A stretch of 7,931 nt of DNA from Thermoplasmata archaeon (GCA_021828715.1 JAJZDF010000020.1:1-7931); one strand, 5' to 3'; counted from the stretch's first letter, positions 1-6,985 are shown. Made by a program: numbers and translations. The notes: generated by a model not told the origin, from the sequence alone.

Positions 1-2
1 CG

Positions 3-56
3 GCCGAGGGGAGCGCCCCGGCGAACGGCGCCGGAGCGACGGCGACCCCGCCGTAG
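3..56 (+). CDS. possible C-terminal tail of an upstream gene (partial)
   Basis: The frame starting at base 3 is open from the window edge to a TAG at 54-56 and reads as a short tail rich in Ala, Gly, Pro and Thr (AEGSAPANGAGATATPP), with G or C in nearly every third position. That would suit a flexible protein end. The neighbouring frame starting at base 2 is also open, up to a TAA at 121-123, but reads as Arg/Ser/Pro-rich. Only 18 codons are visible, so the call is weak. The rest of 57-120 shows nothing recognisable. Confidence 0.2.
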   Translation, partial: AEGSAPANGAGATATPP

Positions 57-120
57 CCGTCGCCCGCTCGGCCGACGCGCCGCGGTCCTCGGTACCCGTG
101 CCGTCCCCTCTCGGCCCGCG

Positions 121-128
121 TTAAATAC
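121..128 (+). promoter_or_regulatory. archaeal TATA box of the amidohydrolase-uvrA-uvrC operon
   Basis: TTAAATAC is the only AT-rich element in the first 150 bases of an otherwise strongly GC-rich stretch. Its centre lies about 25 bases before the ATG at 150, the usual archaeal distance from TATA box to transcription start. The transcript would therefore begin at or next to the ATG, giving a leaderless or nearly leaderless mRNA. A GGAAGGG at 141-147 is too close to the ATG for a normal Shine-Dalgarno site. No separate promoter is visible before uvrA or uvrC, so this probably drives all three genes. Confidence 0.6.
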
Positions 129-149
129 CGCGCGCCGGTCGGAAGGGCG

Positions 150-872
150 ATGGGCTCCCCGTTCCGCCTCCTCGACCTCGACTCCCGATCGTTCGAGCGC
201 CGGCTGGGGAGCAACCCCCTCGTGATCCTCCCGGTCGGGGCCCTCGAGGCGCACGGCCCCCACCTGCCCCTCGGAGCGGACCAGATCCAGGCCGAGGCGA
301 CCGCGGAGGCGCTCGCCGAACGGCTCGATGCGATCGTGGCGCCGACCTTGCCGTACGGCTCGGCCCCGGCTGCCCGAGGCTTCGCGGGAACGGTCTCGCT
401 CGCCAACGCCCTCCTCGCCGCCCACACCCGGGCGGTCGTCGAGGAGTTCGCGCGCGCCGGGGTCCGCCGCCTCCTGCTCCTCTCCGGTCACGCCGAACGG
501 GGCCACATGGCGGCCCTCCGCGACGCCGCCGCGGAGGCGATGGGCGCCTTCCCGGCGCTCCGGGTGGTCGTCCTCTCCGATTACGACTTCGTCTACGAAC
601 TGCGGGGGGTCGAGGCGCCCGCGACCGACGGCCACGCCGGCTTGCTCGAAACCTCCCGGCTCCTCGCCCTCGCCCCGGATCGAGTCGGGGCGGCGCGGCC
701 GGTCGGCGCGGTCCGTCGCAGCCCGTTCCTGCCGGGGACCCCGACCGCCGCGGAGTGGCCCGAGAGCGTCATCGGCGACCCCGGCCCGGCGACCGCCGAA
801 CTCGGCCGCCGCGTCCAGACGCACGTCCTCCGCCGGATCGAGGAGACGGTCCGGGCGATCTTGCCTCCCTGA
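150..872 (+). CDS. creatininase-family amidohydrolase (possibly ArfB-like)
   Basis: This 240-residue protein belongs to the creatininase / MftE / ArfB family of metal-dependent amidohydrolases, near the usual 230-260 residues. Visible motifs are GALEAHGPHLPLGAD at 30-44 (metal ligands Glu33, His35, Asp44), SGHAER at 112-117 (His114, Glu116; matches the NGHYEN type of creatininase), GHAGLLETS at 161-169, and a late GDP...AT..LG segment near 209-219. All five ligand positions known from Pseudomonas creatininase are kept, so it should be an active two-metal hydrolase of a C-N bond. There is no signal peptide, so it is probably cytoplasmic. In archaea one member, ArfB, deformylates a formamidopyrimidine ribonucleotide in flavin/F420 synthesis; others act on creatinine or in mycofactocin maturation. 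The substrate here cannot be read from sequence. Asn and Gly of the common NGHGGN are replaced (SGHAER), and the HAGE motif reads HAGL. It is the first gene of the operon and ends 9 bases before uvrA. Confidence 0.85.
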   Translation: MGSPFRLLDLDSRSFERRLGSNPLVILPVGALEAHGPHLPLGADQIQAEATAEALAERLDAIVAPTLPYGSAPAARGFAGTVSLANALLAAHTRAVVEEFARAGVRRLLLLSGHAERGHMAALRDAAAEAMGAFPALRVVVLSDYDFVYELRGVEAPATDGHAGLLETSRLLALAPDRVGAARPVGAVRRSPFLPGTPTAAEWPESVIGDPGPATAELGRRVQTHVLRRIEETVRAILPP

Positions 873-875
873 GGG
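871..875 (+). promoter_or_regulatory. Shine-Dalgarno site for uvrA overlapping the upstream stop codon
   Basis: GAGGG begins inside the TGA stop of the amidohydrolase gene (870-872) and ends six bases before the GTG at 882. This supports GTG 882 as the uvrA start and suggests that translation of uvrA is coupled to the upstream gene. Confidence 0.55.
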
Positions 876-881
876 ACCGGC

Positions 882-3728
882 GTGGCCGACCCGTCCGACG
901 TCATCCGCATCCGCGGCGCTCGCCAGCACAACCTGAAGAACGTCTCGATCGATCTGCCGCGGGGCCGCTTCATCGTCATCACGGGCGTGAGCGGCTCGGG
1001 AAAATCCTCCCTCGCCTTCGACACGCTCTACGCCGAAGGTCAGCGGCGGTACATCGAGAGCCTCTCCGCCTACGCGCGGCAGTTCCTGGGCCAGATGGAC
1101 AAGCCGGAGGTCGACTCGATCGAGGGGCTGTCGCCCGCGATCGCGATCCAGCAGCGGGCGGGGAGTCGGAACCCCCGATCGACCGTCGGGACGGTCACCG
1201 AGATCTACGACTTCCTGCGCCTCCTCTACGCCCGGGTCGGGATCCCGCACTGTCCGAACGACGGTTCGGAGATCGCGCCGCAGACGGTCGACCGGATCGT
1301 CGAGGCCGTGGAGTCGACGGCGCGCGGCGAGCGCGTCGACATCATCGCCCCGGTCGTCCGCGGGCAGAAGGGGGAGCACCGGGACGTCCTGGCGCGACTC
1401 CGCGAAGGCGGCTACCGACGGTGGATCGTGGACGGGGTCGAGGCGCGCCGCGCCGGCTCCGACCTCCGCCTCGAGAAGAACAAGAAGCACACGATCGAGG
1501 TGATCGTCGACAGCTTCGAGGTCGTCGACGCCGAGGGGACCCGCCTCTCGGAGGCGGTCGAGCTCGCCCGCCAGTTGGGGGACGGCCTCGTGATCGTCCG
1601 GAGGGCGAAGGGGGAGCGGACGACCTACTCGAGCCGGCGCGCCTGCCCCGAGTGCGGGTTCTCCGTCGAGGAGCTCGCCCCTCGGATGTTCTCCTTCAAC
1701 AACCCGTTCGGCGCGTGCCCCGACTGCCTCGGAATCGGGGCCACCTTGCACGCCGACCCCGACCGCATCGTTCCGGACAAGGAGAAGCCGATCGGCAAGG
1801 CGATCGCCGTCTGGGGGCTCACCCCGACCGCGGGCGCGCTGGCGCGGTTCGCCCAGGCGTTCGGCTACGATCCCCGGCGGCCGATCCGCGAACTGTCGGA
1901 GGCGGGGTGGAAGGCGCTGATGTACGGCACCGACCGCCCGGTCGGGCTGAGCGGTTCCGGTCCGTCCGAGTGGTGGGGGAGCGGCTGGCTCCGGGAGGGG
2001 CTCGTCGCGGCGGTCGAGCGGCGCTGGAAGCAGACGAAGAGCGAAGGGGCCAAGGAGTACTACCTCGGCTTCCTCGCCTTCGTCCCGTGCCGCGCCTGCG
2101 GGGGACGCCGGCTGAAGCCCGAGAGCCTCGCCGTGACGGTCCGGGGCCGGTCGATCGCGGACGTCTCCGCGATGACCGTCGCGGACGCGGTGACGTTCTT
2201 CCGGGAGCTCCCGCTCTCGGCGCGGGACGAGCAGATCGTCGGTCCGGTCGCGAAGGAGATCCGGGCCCGGCTCGGCTTCCTCGCGAACGTCGGGCTCACC
2301 TACCTCAGCTTGGACCGGGGGAGCGGCACGCTCTCGGGCGGCGAGGCGGAGCGGATCGCCCTCGCGACCCAGATCGGCTCCGGCCTGGTCGGGGTCCTCT
2401 ACATCCTCGACGAGCCGTCGATCGGGCTCCACGCCCGGGACCACGAGCGCCTCCTCGCGACGCTCGCGACCCTCCGCGATCTCGGGAACACCCTCCTCGT
2501 CGTCGAGCACGACGAGATGACGATGCGCGCCTCCGATTGGCTCGTCGACCTGGGACCCGGCGCCGGGGTGCACGGGGGCGAGGTCCTCTACGCCGGCCCG
2601 CCCGCGGCGATCGGGGGAGCCCCCCGCTCCCTGACGGGCGATTTCCTCTCGGGGCGACGGCAGATCGCGGTGCCCGACGCCCGCGCGCGTCCGACGGGCC
2701 GCTGGCTCGAGATCCACGGCCCGCGGGAGCACAACCTGAAGGGCGACACGATCCGGATCCCCCTCGGGCTCTTCGTCGCCTTCTCGGGGGTCTCGGGGAG
2801 CGGCAAGTCGACCGTCCTCGAGGAGATCCTCTACAAGGCGGTCCGCCGGCAGCTGGGCCTGGGCCGCGAGGCCCCCGGGCGGCACGACTACATCGACGGG
2901 ATCGACCAGGTCGACCGTGTGCTGCTGATCGACCAGTCGCCGATCGGCCGGACGCCCCGCAGCAATCCCGGCACGTACACCGGCGTCATGGCGCCGATCC
3001 GCGAGCTGTTCGCGAGCCTTCCGGAGTCGAAGGCGCGCGGTTTCCGGCCGGGCCGTTTCAGCTTCAACGTCGCCGGCGGCCGCTGCGAGGCGTGCGAGGG
3101 GGACGGAGTGATCCGGTACGAGATGCACTTCCTGCCGGACGTCTACGTAGCCTGCGAGCAGTGCGGCGGCAAGCGGTTCAACGCCGAGACGCTGGAGGTC
3201 CGCTTCAAGCAGCGGTCGATCGCCGACGTCCTCGATATGACGATCGACGAGGCCCGCGCATTTTTCCGCGACCACCGGCGGATCGAGAGCCGCCTCCAGC
3301 TCCTCCAGGACGTCGGGCTCGGCTACGTCAAGCTCGGGCAGAGCGCGACCACGCTTTCCGGCGGCGAGGCGCAGCGGATCAAGATCGCCTTCGAACTCGC
3401 CCGAACCCCCACGGGGAAGACCCTCTACCTCCTCGACGAGCCGACGACCGGGCTCCACTTCGCCGACGTCGATCGGCTGCTCCAGATACTCTTCCGGCTG
3501 CGTGCGGGCGGCAACACGGTCGTCGTCATCGAGCACAACCTGGACGTACTCAAGTCGGCCGACTGGCTCCTCGACCTGGGGCCGGAGGGGGGCGCCGCCG
3601 GCGGCCACCTGATCGCCGAGGGCCCGCCGGAGGAGGTCGCCGCGGAGCCCCGTTCCCACACCGCCCGTTTCCTCGCCCCGCTGCTCCGAGCGCCGCCGGC
3701 GGCGACGGTGCGGCTCGCCCGTCGATGA
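882..3728 (+). CDS. uvrA: UvrA, excinuclease ABC subunit A
   Basis: UvrA is the damage-sensing ABC-type ATPase of nucleotide excision repair; as a dimer it loads UvrB onto lesions. The protein has 948 residues, typical of the family (about 940-960), and looks complete. In order: Walker A GVSGSGKS at 35-42; the UvrB- and DNA-contacting insertion; a four-cysteine zinc module (Cys255, Cys258, Cys279, Cys282); a CxxC at 403/406; ABC signature LSGGEAER from 484; Walker B ILDEPSIGLH at 508-517; second Walker A GVSGSGKS at 636-643; second four-cysteine zinc module (Cys735, Cys738, Cys758, Cys761); signature LSGGEAQR from 825; Walker B LLDEPTTGLH at 850-859. The GTG start gives a natural N-terminus (MADPSDVIRIRGARQHNLKN). 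Its final bases overlap the uvrC start. UvrABC is a bacterial system acquired by some archaea; base composition matches the neighbours, so any transfer is old. uvrB is not in the window. Confidence 0.98.
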   Translation: MADPSDVIRIRGARQHNLKNVSIDLPRGRFIVITGVSGSGKSSLAFDTLYAEGQRRYIESLSAYARQFLGQMDKPEVDSIEGLSPAIAIQQRAGSRNPRSTVGTVTEIYDFLRLLYARVGIPHCPNDGSEIAPQTVDRIVEAVESTARGERVDIIAPVVRGQKGEHRDVLARLREGGYRRWIVDGVEARRAGSDLRLEKNKKHTIEVIVDSFEVVDAEGTRLSEAVELARQLGDGLVIVRRAKGERTTYSSRRACPECGFSVEELAPRMFSFNNPFGACPDCLGIGATLHADPDRIVPDKEKPIGKAIAVWGLTPTAGALARFAQAFGYDPRRPIRELSEAGWKALMYGTDRPVGLSGSGPSEWWGSGWLREGLVAAVERRWKQTKSEGAKEYYLGFLAFVPCRACGGRRLKPESLAVTVRGRSIADVSAMTVADAVTFFRELPLSARDEQIVGPVAKEIRARLGFLANVGLTYLSLDRGSGTLSGGEAERIALATQIGSGLVGVLYILDEPSIGLHARDHERLLATLATLRDLGNTLLVVEHDEMTMRASDWLVDLGPGAGVHGGEVLYAGPPAAIGGAPRSLTGDFLSGRRQIAVPDARARPTGRWLEIHGPREHNLKGDTIRIPLGLFVAFSGVSGSGKSTVLEEILYKAVRRQLGLGREAPGRHDYIDGIDQVDRVLLIDQSPIGRTPRSNPGTYTGVMAPIRELFASLPESKARGFRPGRFSFNVAGGRCEACEGDGVIRYEMHFLPDVYVACEQCGGKRFNAETLEVRFKQRSIADVLDMTIDEARAFFRDHRRIESRLQLLQDVGLGYVKLGQSATTLSGGEAQRIKIAFELARTPTGKTLYLLDEPTTGLHFADVDRLLQILFRLRAGGNTVVVIEHNLDVLKSADWLLDLGPEGGAAGGHLIAEGPPEEVAAEPRSHTARFLAPLLRAPPAATVRLARR

Positions 3729-5485
3729 GCGACGGCGGCGGGCCTCCCCGACCGGCGTTCGTTCCGGCGAGCGAGTTCGCCGCGGCGACCGGCGAGCCGT
3801 TCCGGACCGGGCCGGACGTCCCGGGCGTCTACCTCTTCCGGGGCGCCCGCGGCGAGGTCGTCTACGTCGGGAAGGCGCGGAGCCTCCGACGACGGGTCCT
3901 GGACCACCTGCGGGCGCGCATCGAGAAGGACGGCACGATCCTCGCGCAGAGCGCGAACGTCGAGTTCGTCCCGACCGCGAACGAACGGGAGGCCCTCCTC
4001 CTCGAGGCGAGCCTCGTCAAGCAGTACCAGCCGCCGTACAACGTCCTGCTGAAGGACGACCGGAGCTACCCGTACCTCGCGGTCACGGTCGGCGAGGAGT
4101 TCCCCCGCGTCCTCCTGGTGCGGCGCCCTCGCCGGCGGGCGGGGATCCTCCTCTTCGGCCCGTACACGAGCGCGCGGGAGGCCCGGTCGGTGGAGGCGCT
4201 CCTGGGCGACCTCTTGCAGTTGCGGCGGTGCGTCCGCCTCCCGGCGCAGGCGTGCCTCTACTACCATCTCAAGGTCTGCAGCGCGCCGTGCATCGGGGCG
4301 ATCGACCCGGCCGCCTACCGCGCCCAGGTCGACCGCGCGGTGGCGATCCTGCGGGGGAACGGCGGTCCGCTCCGCCCCCAGCTCGAGGAGGAGATGCGCA
4401 CCGCGGCGGGGCGCGAGGAGTTCGAGCGCGCGGGGCTCCTGCGCGACGCGCTCCGGGGGCTGGACGCACTCTCCGAGCGCCAGCACGTAATCGGCCGTGG
4501 TTCCGGCCGCGCGGACGTCCTGGCCGTTGCCTATCCCCTGCGTGCCGAGAGCCTCCGGGTGGCGATCGGTCTGCTGCACGTCGAGGACGGCGAGGTCCGG
4601 GGCACCGAACCCCACCTCCTCCAGGTGCCGGCGGACGACATGCCGGAAGCGGGCGAGCTCCTCCGCCAGTTCCTCGCCCAGTACTACGGGGGGAGGATCG
4701 AGCCGCCCGAACGCCTGTACATCGCGGGCCCGCGGCCGGAGGGCCTCGACGCCGCCCTCGAGGAGCTGTTCGCCGCGCGGGGGGTCGAGGTCCAGTTCCG
4801 GCCGACCGGCCGCTACGCCGCCCTCGCCGGGCTCGCCGAGCGGCTCGCCCGGGCGACGGTCGACCAGGTGACGCCCGGGCCGGCGCCGCGCGAGGTCCTC
4901 TCCGCGCTCCAGACGCTGCTCGAGCTCCCGACAATCCCGAACCGGATCGAGGGGGTCGACATCTCCCTCTTCCAAGGGTACGAGGCCGTGGGTTCGCTCG
5001 TCGTCTTCGAGCGCGGCGCGCCGAAGAAGGCCGAGTACCGGCGCTTCCGCATCCGGGGGGTCCCCGGGACGAACGACTTCGCGATGATCGCCGAGGTCGT
5101 GCGACGGCGCTTCCTCCGCCGGATCGCCGAGGAGGAGATCCTTCCCGACCTGTTGCTGATCGACGGCGGCGCCGGCCAGGTCGCATCGGCGGTCGCGGCG
5201 CTGCGGGAACTTGGGGCCGCCGACCGGATCCCCGTGGTGGGCCTCGCGAAGCGGGAGGAGGAGTTGTATTTTCCGGAGCGGTCGGTCCCCCTTACGCCGA
5301 ACCCGAACCTGCCTCCGATGCTCCTGCTGCGGGCGGTCCGGGACGAGTCGCATCGCTTCGCCGTCACGTACCATCGCACCCGCCGGCGCATCCGGCTCCG
5401 CGAGGAGTTCGAGCGGACACCGGCGGGCGTACCCCCGTCCGGCCGCCCCCCGCGCCCGGAGGCACCGGGGCCGGACGGCAGGTAG
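3725..5485 (+). CDS. uvrC: UvrC, excinuclease ABC subunit C, lacking the C-terminal (HhH)2 domain
   Basis: UvrC makes both incisions around a UvrB-marked lesion. The 586-residue product starts at an ATG overlapping the uvrA stop (ATGA), implying coupled translation. The N-terminal GIY-YIG nuclease is intact: PGVY at 33-36, YVGKA at 47-51, with Tyr47, Lys50, Arg57, Glu94 and Asn106 matching the Thermotoga catalytic residues. Four cysteines (169, 177, 185, 189) match those proposed to bind an iron-sulfur cluster in E. coli UvrC. A UVR motif for UvrB contact lies at about 219-250. The C-terminal RNase H-like nuclease keeps Asp412, Asp451, Asp480 (LLIDGGAGQ) and His543 (RDESH), equivalent to E. 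coli Asp399, Asp438, Asp466 and His538. Oddities: the residue after DIS is Leu415 where familiar homologues have His or Asn; and only 43 residues follow His543, ending in a Pro/Arg/Gly-rich tail, so the terminal helix-hairpin-helix pair (about 55 residues in E. coli) is missing. No frameshift remnant of it shows in the other two frames downstream. Confidence 0.96.
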   Translation: MSDGGGPPRPAFVPASEFAAATGEPFRTGPDVPGVYLFRGARGEVVYVGKARSLRRRVLDHLRARIEKDGTILAQSANVEFVPTANEREALLLEASLVKQYQPPYNVLLKDDRSYPYLAVTVGEEFPRVLLVRRPRRRAGILLFGPYTSAREARSVEALLGDLLQLRRCVRLPAQACLYYHLKVCSAPCIGAIDPAAYRAQVDRAVAILRGNGGPLRPQLEEEMRTAAGREEFERAGLLRDALRGLDALSERQHVIGRGSGRADVLAVAYPLRAESLRVAIGLLHVEDGEVRGTEPHLLQVPADDMPEAGELLRQFLAQYYGGRIEPPERLYIAGPRPEGLDAALEELFAARGVEVQFRPTGRYAALAGLAERLARATVDQVTPGPAPREVLSALQTLLELPTIPNRIEGVDISLFQGYEAVGSLVVFERGAPKKAEYRRFRIRGVPGTNDFAMIAEVVRRRFLRRIAEEEILPDLLLIDGGAGQVASAVAALRELGAADRIPVVGLAKREEELYFPERSVPLTPNPNLPPMLLLRAVRDESHRFAVTYHRTRRRIRLREEFERTPAGVPPSGRPPRPEAPGPDGR

Positions 5486-5493
5486 CACCGCTT

Positions 5494-5512
5494 CCCCCCG
5501 GCCCTCCCCCCC
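5494..5512 (+). terminator. C-rich tract after uvrC (possible terminator; G4-forming on the other strand)
   Basis: Eight bases after the uvrC stop lies C6-GG-C3-T-C7. On the opposite (template) strand this reads as G-runs fitting a four-run G-quadruplex pattern. Archaeal termination usually uses pyrimidine-rich, mainly U-rich, tracts; no T-run occurs here, so a C-rich tract might serve, but that is inference. Confidence 0.25.
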
Positions 5513-5832
5513 GCGTCGGCGGTCCGGAACGACCTGCCGGCCCCCGGGTCGGTCCGGCGGCCGGGTCGAGGGCCGGCGTCCTCGGGGACCCTCGAGCCCC
5601 GGGGCGGGCGCGCCGGGTCGATCGGCGCGGCCGCCCGCGGCGACCGTCCGACGCCGAGTTGCGGCCTCGGGGTCGGCTCGACTCCGCCTGCCGAGAACCC
5701 CCGATCCGCTCGCCGGGGAGGTCGGCTTGCTCCCGGATCCCATGGAGGAGGCCGTCGGAGGCGCTGGACTCCCGCCGAGACCCGGAGACCGAGCAACGGG
5801 CCCAGAGGAGTTCCCAACGCAAGGCGCGCGCA

Positions 5833-6075
5833 TCATCGGTGGACCGTCGTCCCGACCCGTCGCGCGTGCCGGTCGAACCCCCCACCGGTTTCGGGGGCGG
5901 CGCTCCCGTCCGCGAACCGAGGTTCGAGGTCGGCCGCGCTCCCGTCCGCCAGGATCTGCCCCGTCCCCACCTCGCGGCCGGTCACGACGTGCCCGGATCG
6001 GTCAACGACCGAACCGTGGCCGTTCCCGCGACCCGTCCGCGCGGGCCGGACCGACAGGCGCTTCGCCGCCCAGAG
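5833..6075 (-). pseudogene. coding-like open frame without a good start (possible gene remnant)
   Basis: On the minus strand the frame is open from a TAG at 6078-6076 to a TGA at 5835-5833. In its second half it reads like real protein (for example SVVDRSGHVVTGREVG, ILADGSAADLEPRFADGSAA), balanced in Asp, Val, Glu and Gly, with G/C in about 86% of third positions, unlike the Arg/Pro/Ser-rich shadow frames nearby. The first possible start is a GTG at 5985-5983, giving only 50 residues, with no ribosome site. The repeated ADGSAA is encoded by the 14-base direct repeat. In an offset minus frame, a stretch such as GLLHGIREQADLPGERIGG (around 5700-5760) also looks protein-like, which would suit a frameshifted, decayed gene. 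No family was recognised. It could equally be chance in GC-rich DNA. Confidence 0.22.
5900..5949. repeat. 14-base direct repeat flanking a small palindrome
   Basis: GCGCTCCCGTCCGC occurs at 5900-5913 and again at 5936-5949, 36 bases apart. Between them, starting on the last base of the first copy, is the inverted repeat CGAACC-GA-GGTTCG (5913-5926). The pair may be a local duplication; no mobile element is visible around it. Confidence 0.5.
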
Positions 6076-6170
6076 CTACGGTCGAAGACCGGGCGGTTGT
6101 AGGGATAAAGGCTGCGCGCCCGGCCCGGCGTGAAGCGGAGGGGGCCTCCCGTATCCGGGGCCGGCCCGCG

Positions 6171-6184
6171 GAGCCGCGCGGCTC
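6171..6184 (-). terminator. palindrome abutting the psmA stop codon
   Basis: GAGCCGCGCGGCTC is a perfect 14-base palindrome whose last base is shared with the psmA stop codon (6186-6184). In RNA it can form a short GC hairpin. Reading on along the minus strand, a small GGAGG/CCTCC hairpin follows, and the first T-rich bases (CCTTTATCC) come at about 6112-6104. Together these are the best candidates for the psmA 3' end. Archaeal termination does not usually need hairpins, so this is tentative. Confidence 0.3.
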
Positions 6185-6942
6185 TACCGGTTCCCGGCCT
6201 TGCGGTCGGGCGTCCCAATGAACGACATCCCCTGGACCCGCTTCGCGACCTCGGCCGGCGGAAGACGACGCAGGTCGGTGTCCGGTTCTAGGACCGCGAT
6301 GTCGAGCGCTTCGGGGGGGAACGGCGTCGGCGAGCCCTCGGCGACGGACTGGACGGCGAGCTTGACCGCGGCCTCTTCGGTCAAGTGTTCCGTGAACTTC
6401 TCCTCGAGATAGTCGGCGACGGCCCGCCGGTTGCGGCCGATGGCATAGGCCTTCCAGCCGATCGTCGCGCCGCTCGGGTCGAGTTCGATGAGGCCCGGCG
6501 CGCCGGCGTTGAAGCCGCCGAGGAGGAGAGAGACCGCGAACGGCCGCGTGCCGCCGAACTGCGTGAACTGTTGGAGCAGGGTACCGAGCGCATGACCGAG
6601 CAGCTGGAAGGGGGCCGACTCCCCGTACGTCAGCCGGTGGCGCTGCGCCTCGACGCGGAGGAACTCGACCAAGACGCGCGAATCGGCGATGAGCCCGGCC
6701 GTGACGCATCCGAGGCCGGAGTCGACCGCGAAGCTCTTGTCGATCGAACCGGCATCCGCGAGGCTGCTCGCGGGAAGGTTCCGGAACGCGACGAAGACGA
6801 TCCCGGTGTCGTAGGTGAGCGCGACCGCGGTCCCGCCCATCTGGATCGCTTGCAGCGCGTACTCGACCTGGAATAGCCGCCCGTCGGGCGAAAAGACGGT
6901 GCTGGCGCGATCGTAGGCCATCTGTCCCGGTTGCATTTCCAT
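6184..6942 (-). CDS. psmA: 20S proteasome alpha subunit (divergent)
   Basis: The alpha subunit forms the outer heptameric rings of the archaeal 20S proteasome; it gates entry and docks ATPases such as PAN, while the beta subunit (not in the window) does the proteolysis. The product has 252 residues (Thermoplasma: 233). The N-terminal gate is almost identical to Thermoplasma: GQMAYDRA at 6-13, with Tyr10-Asp11-Arg12, then TVFSPDGRLFQVEYA at 15-29. Lys69 (GSIDKS) matches the Thermoplasma Lys66 that binds HbYX tails, and CVTAGLIADSRVLVEF at 79-94 matches the conserved SGLVADAR region. QQFTQFGGTRPF at 124-135 and DPSG at 155-158 are also family hallmarks. Unusual: the segment after strand S2 (FRNLPASSLADAG, 53-65) replaces the common basic E/DKK/R...LIE stretch, with one extra residue; and the C-terminus carries a basic extension (PDRKAGNR). 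The start at 6942 is fixed by the upstream Shine-Dalgarno site and the family alignment. It may be a second alpha paralogue. Confidence 0.95.
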   Translation of the reverse strand: MEMQPGQMAYDRASTVFSPDGRLFQVEYALQAIQMGGTAVALTYDTGIVFVAFRNLPASSLADAGSIDKSFAVDSGLGCVTAGLIADSRVLVEFLRVEAQRHRLTYGESAPFQLLGHALGTLLQQFTQFGGTRPFAVSLLLGGFNAGAPGLIELDPSGATIGWKAYAIGRNRRAVADYLEEKFTEHLTEEAAVKLAVQSVAEGSPTPFPPEALDIAVLEPDTDLRRLPPAEVAKRVQGMSFIGTPDRKAGNR

Positions 6943-6952
6943 CGCCGTCGAG

Positions 6953-6959
6953 CCTCCCC
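6953..6959 (-). promoter_or_regulatory. Shine-Dalgarno site of psmA
   Basis: On the minus strand GGGGAGG (6959-6953) lies ten bases before the ATG at 6942 and is a good match to the 3' end of archaeal 16S rRNA. It decides between this ATG and longer in-frame extensions, and shows that psmA has a leader, unlike the first gene of the window. Confidence 0.6.
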
Positions 6960-6985
6960 GAGGATGTGCGCCCAATCGAGTGGGG

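Larger units (their letters stand above)
5486..6183. other. 698-base convergent intergenic region without a convincing gene
   Basis: This gap lies between the 3' ends of uvrC (rightward) and psmA (leftward). All six frames have long open stretches simply because AT-rich stop codons are rare at this GC content, but none pairs a credible start with balanced protein composition. Visible contents: the C-rich tract at 5494-5512; a 14-base direct repeat (5900-5913, 5936-5949) around a CGAACC/GGTTCG palindrome (5913-5926); a coding-like leftward frame at 5833-6075; a TTTATCC-type AT-rich spot near 6104-6112; a GGAGG/CCTCC hairpin near 6138-6150; and a 14-base palindrome at 6171-6184. No tRNA or rRNA signature was found. 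Confidence 0.6.

Noticed and set aside
755..3724. Long rightward frame running through uvrA and into uvrC, which would give a giant fusion protein.
   Set aside because: Its first two thirds are an Arg/Pro-rich shadow of uvrA; the true UvrC part begins at the ATG at 3725 that overlaps the uvrA stop.
3425..5836. Minus-strand frame of about 800 codons opposite uvrC.
   Set aside because: It is an antisense shadow of highly GC-biased codons; composition is low-complexity Arg/Ala/Glu and the plus strand carries well-conserved UvrC.
5913..5930. GGTTCGAGG resembling a tRNA T-loop.
   Set aside because: The flanking bases do not form the five-pair T stem and no anticodon or acceptor arms could be placed; it is half of the CGAACC palindrome.
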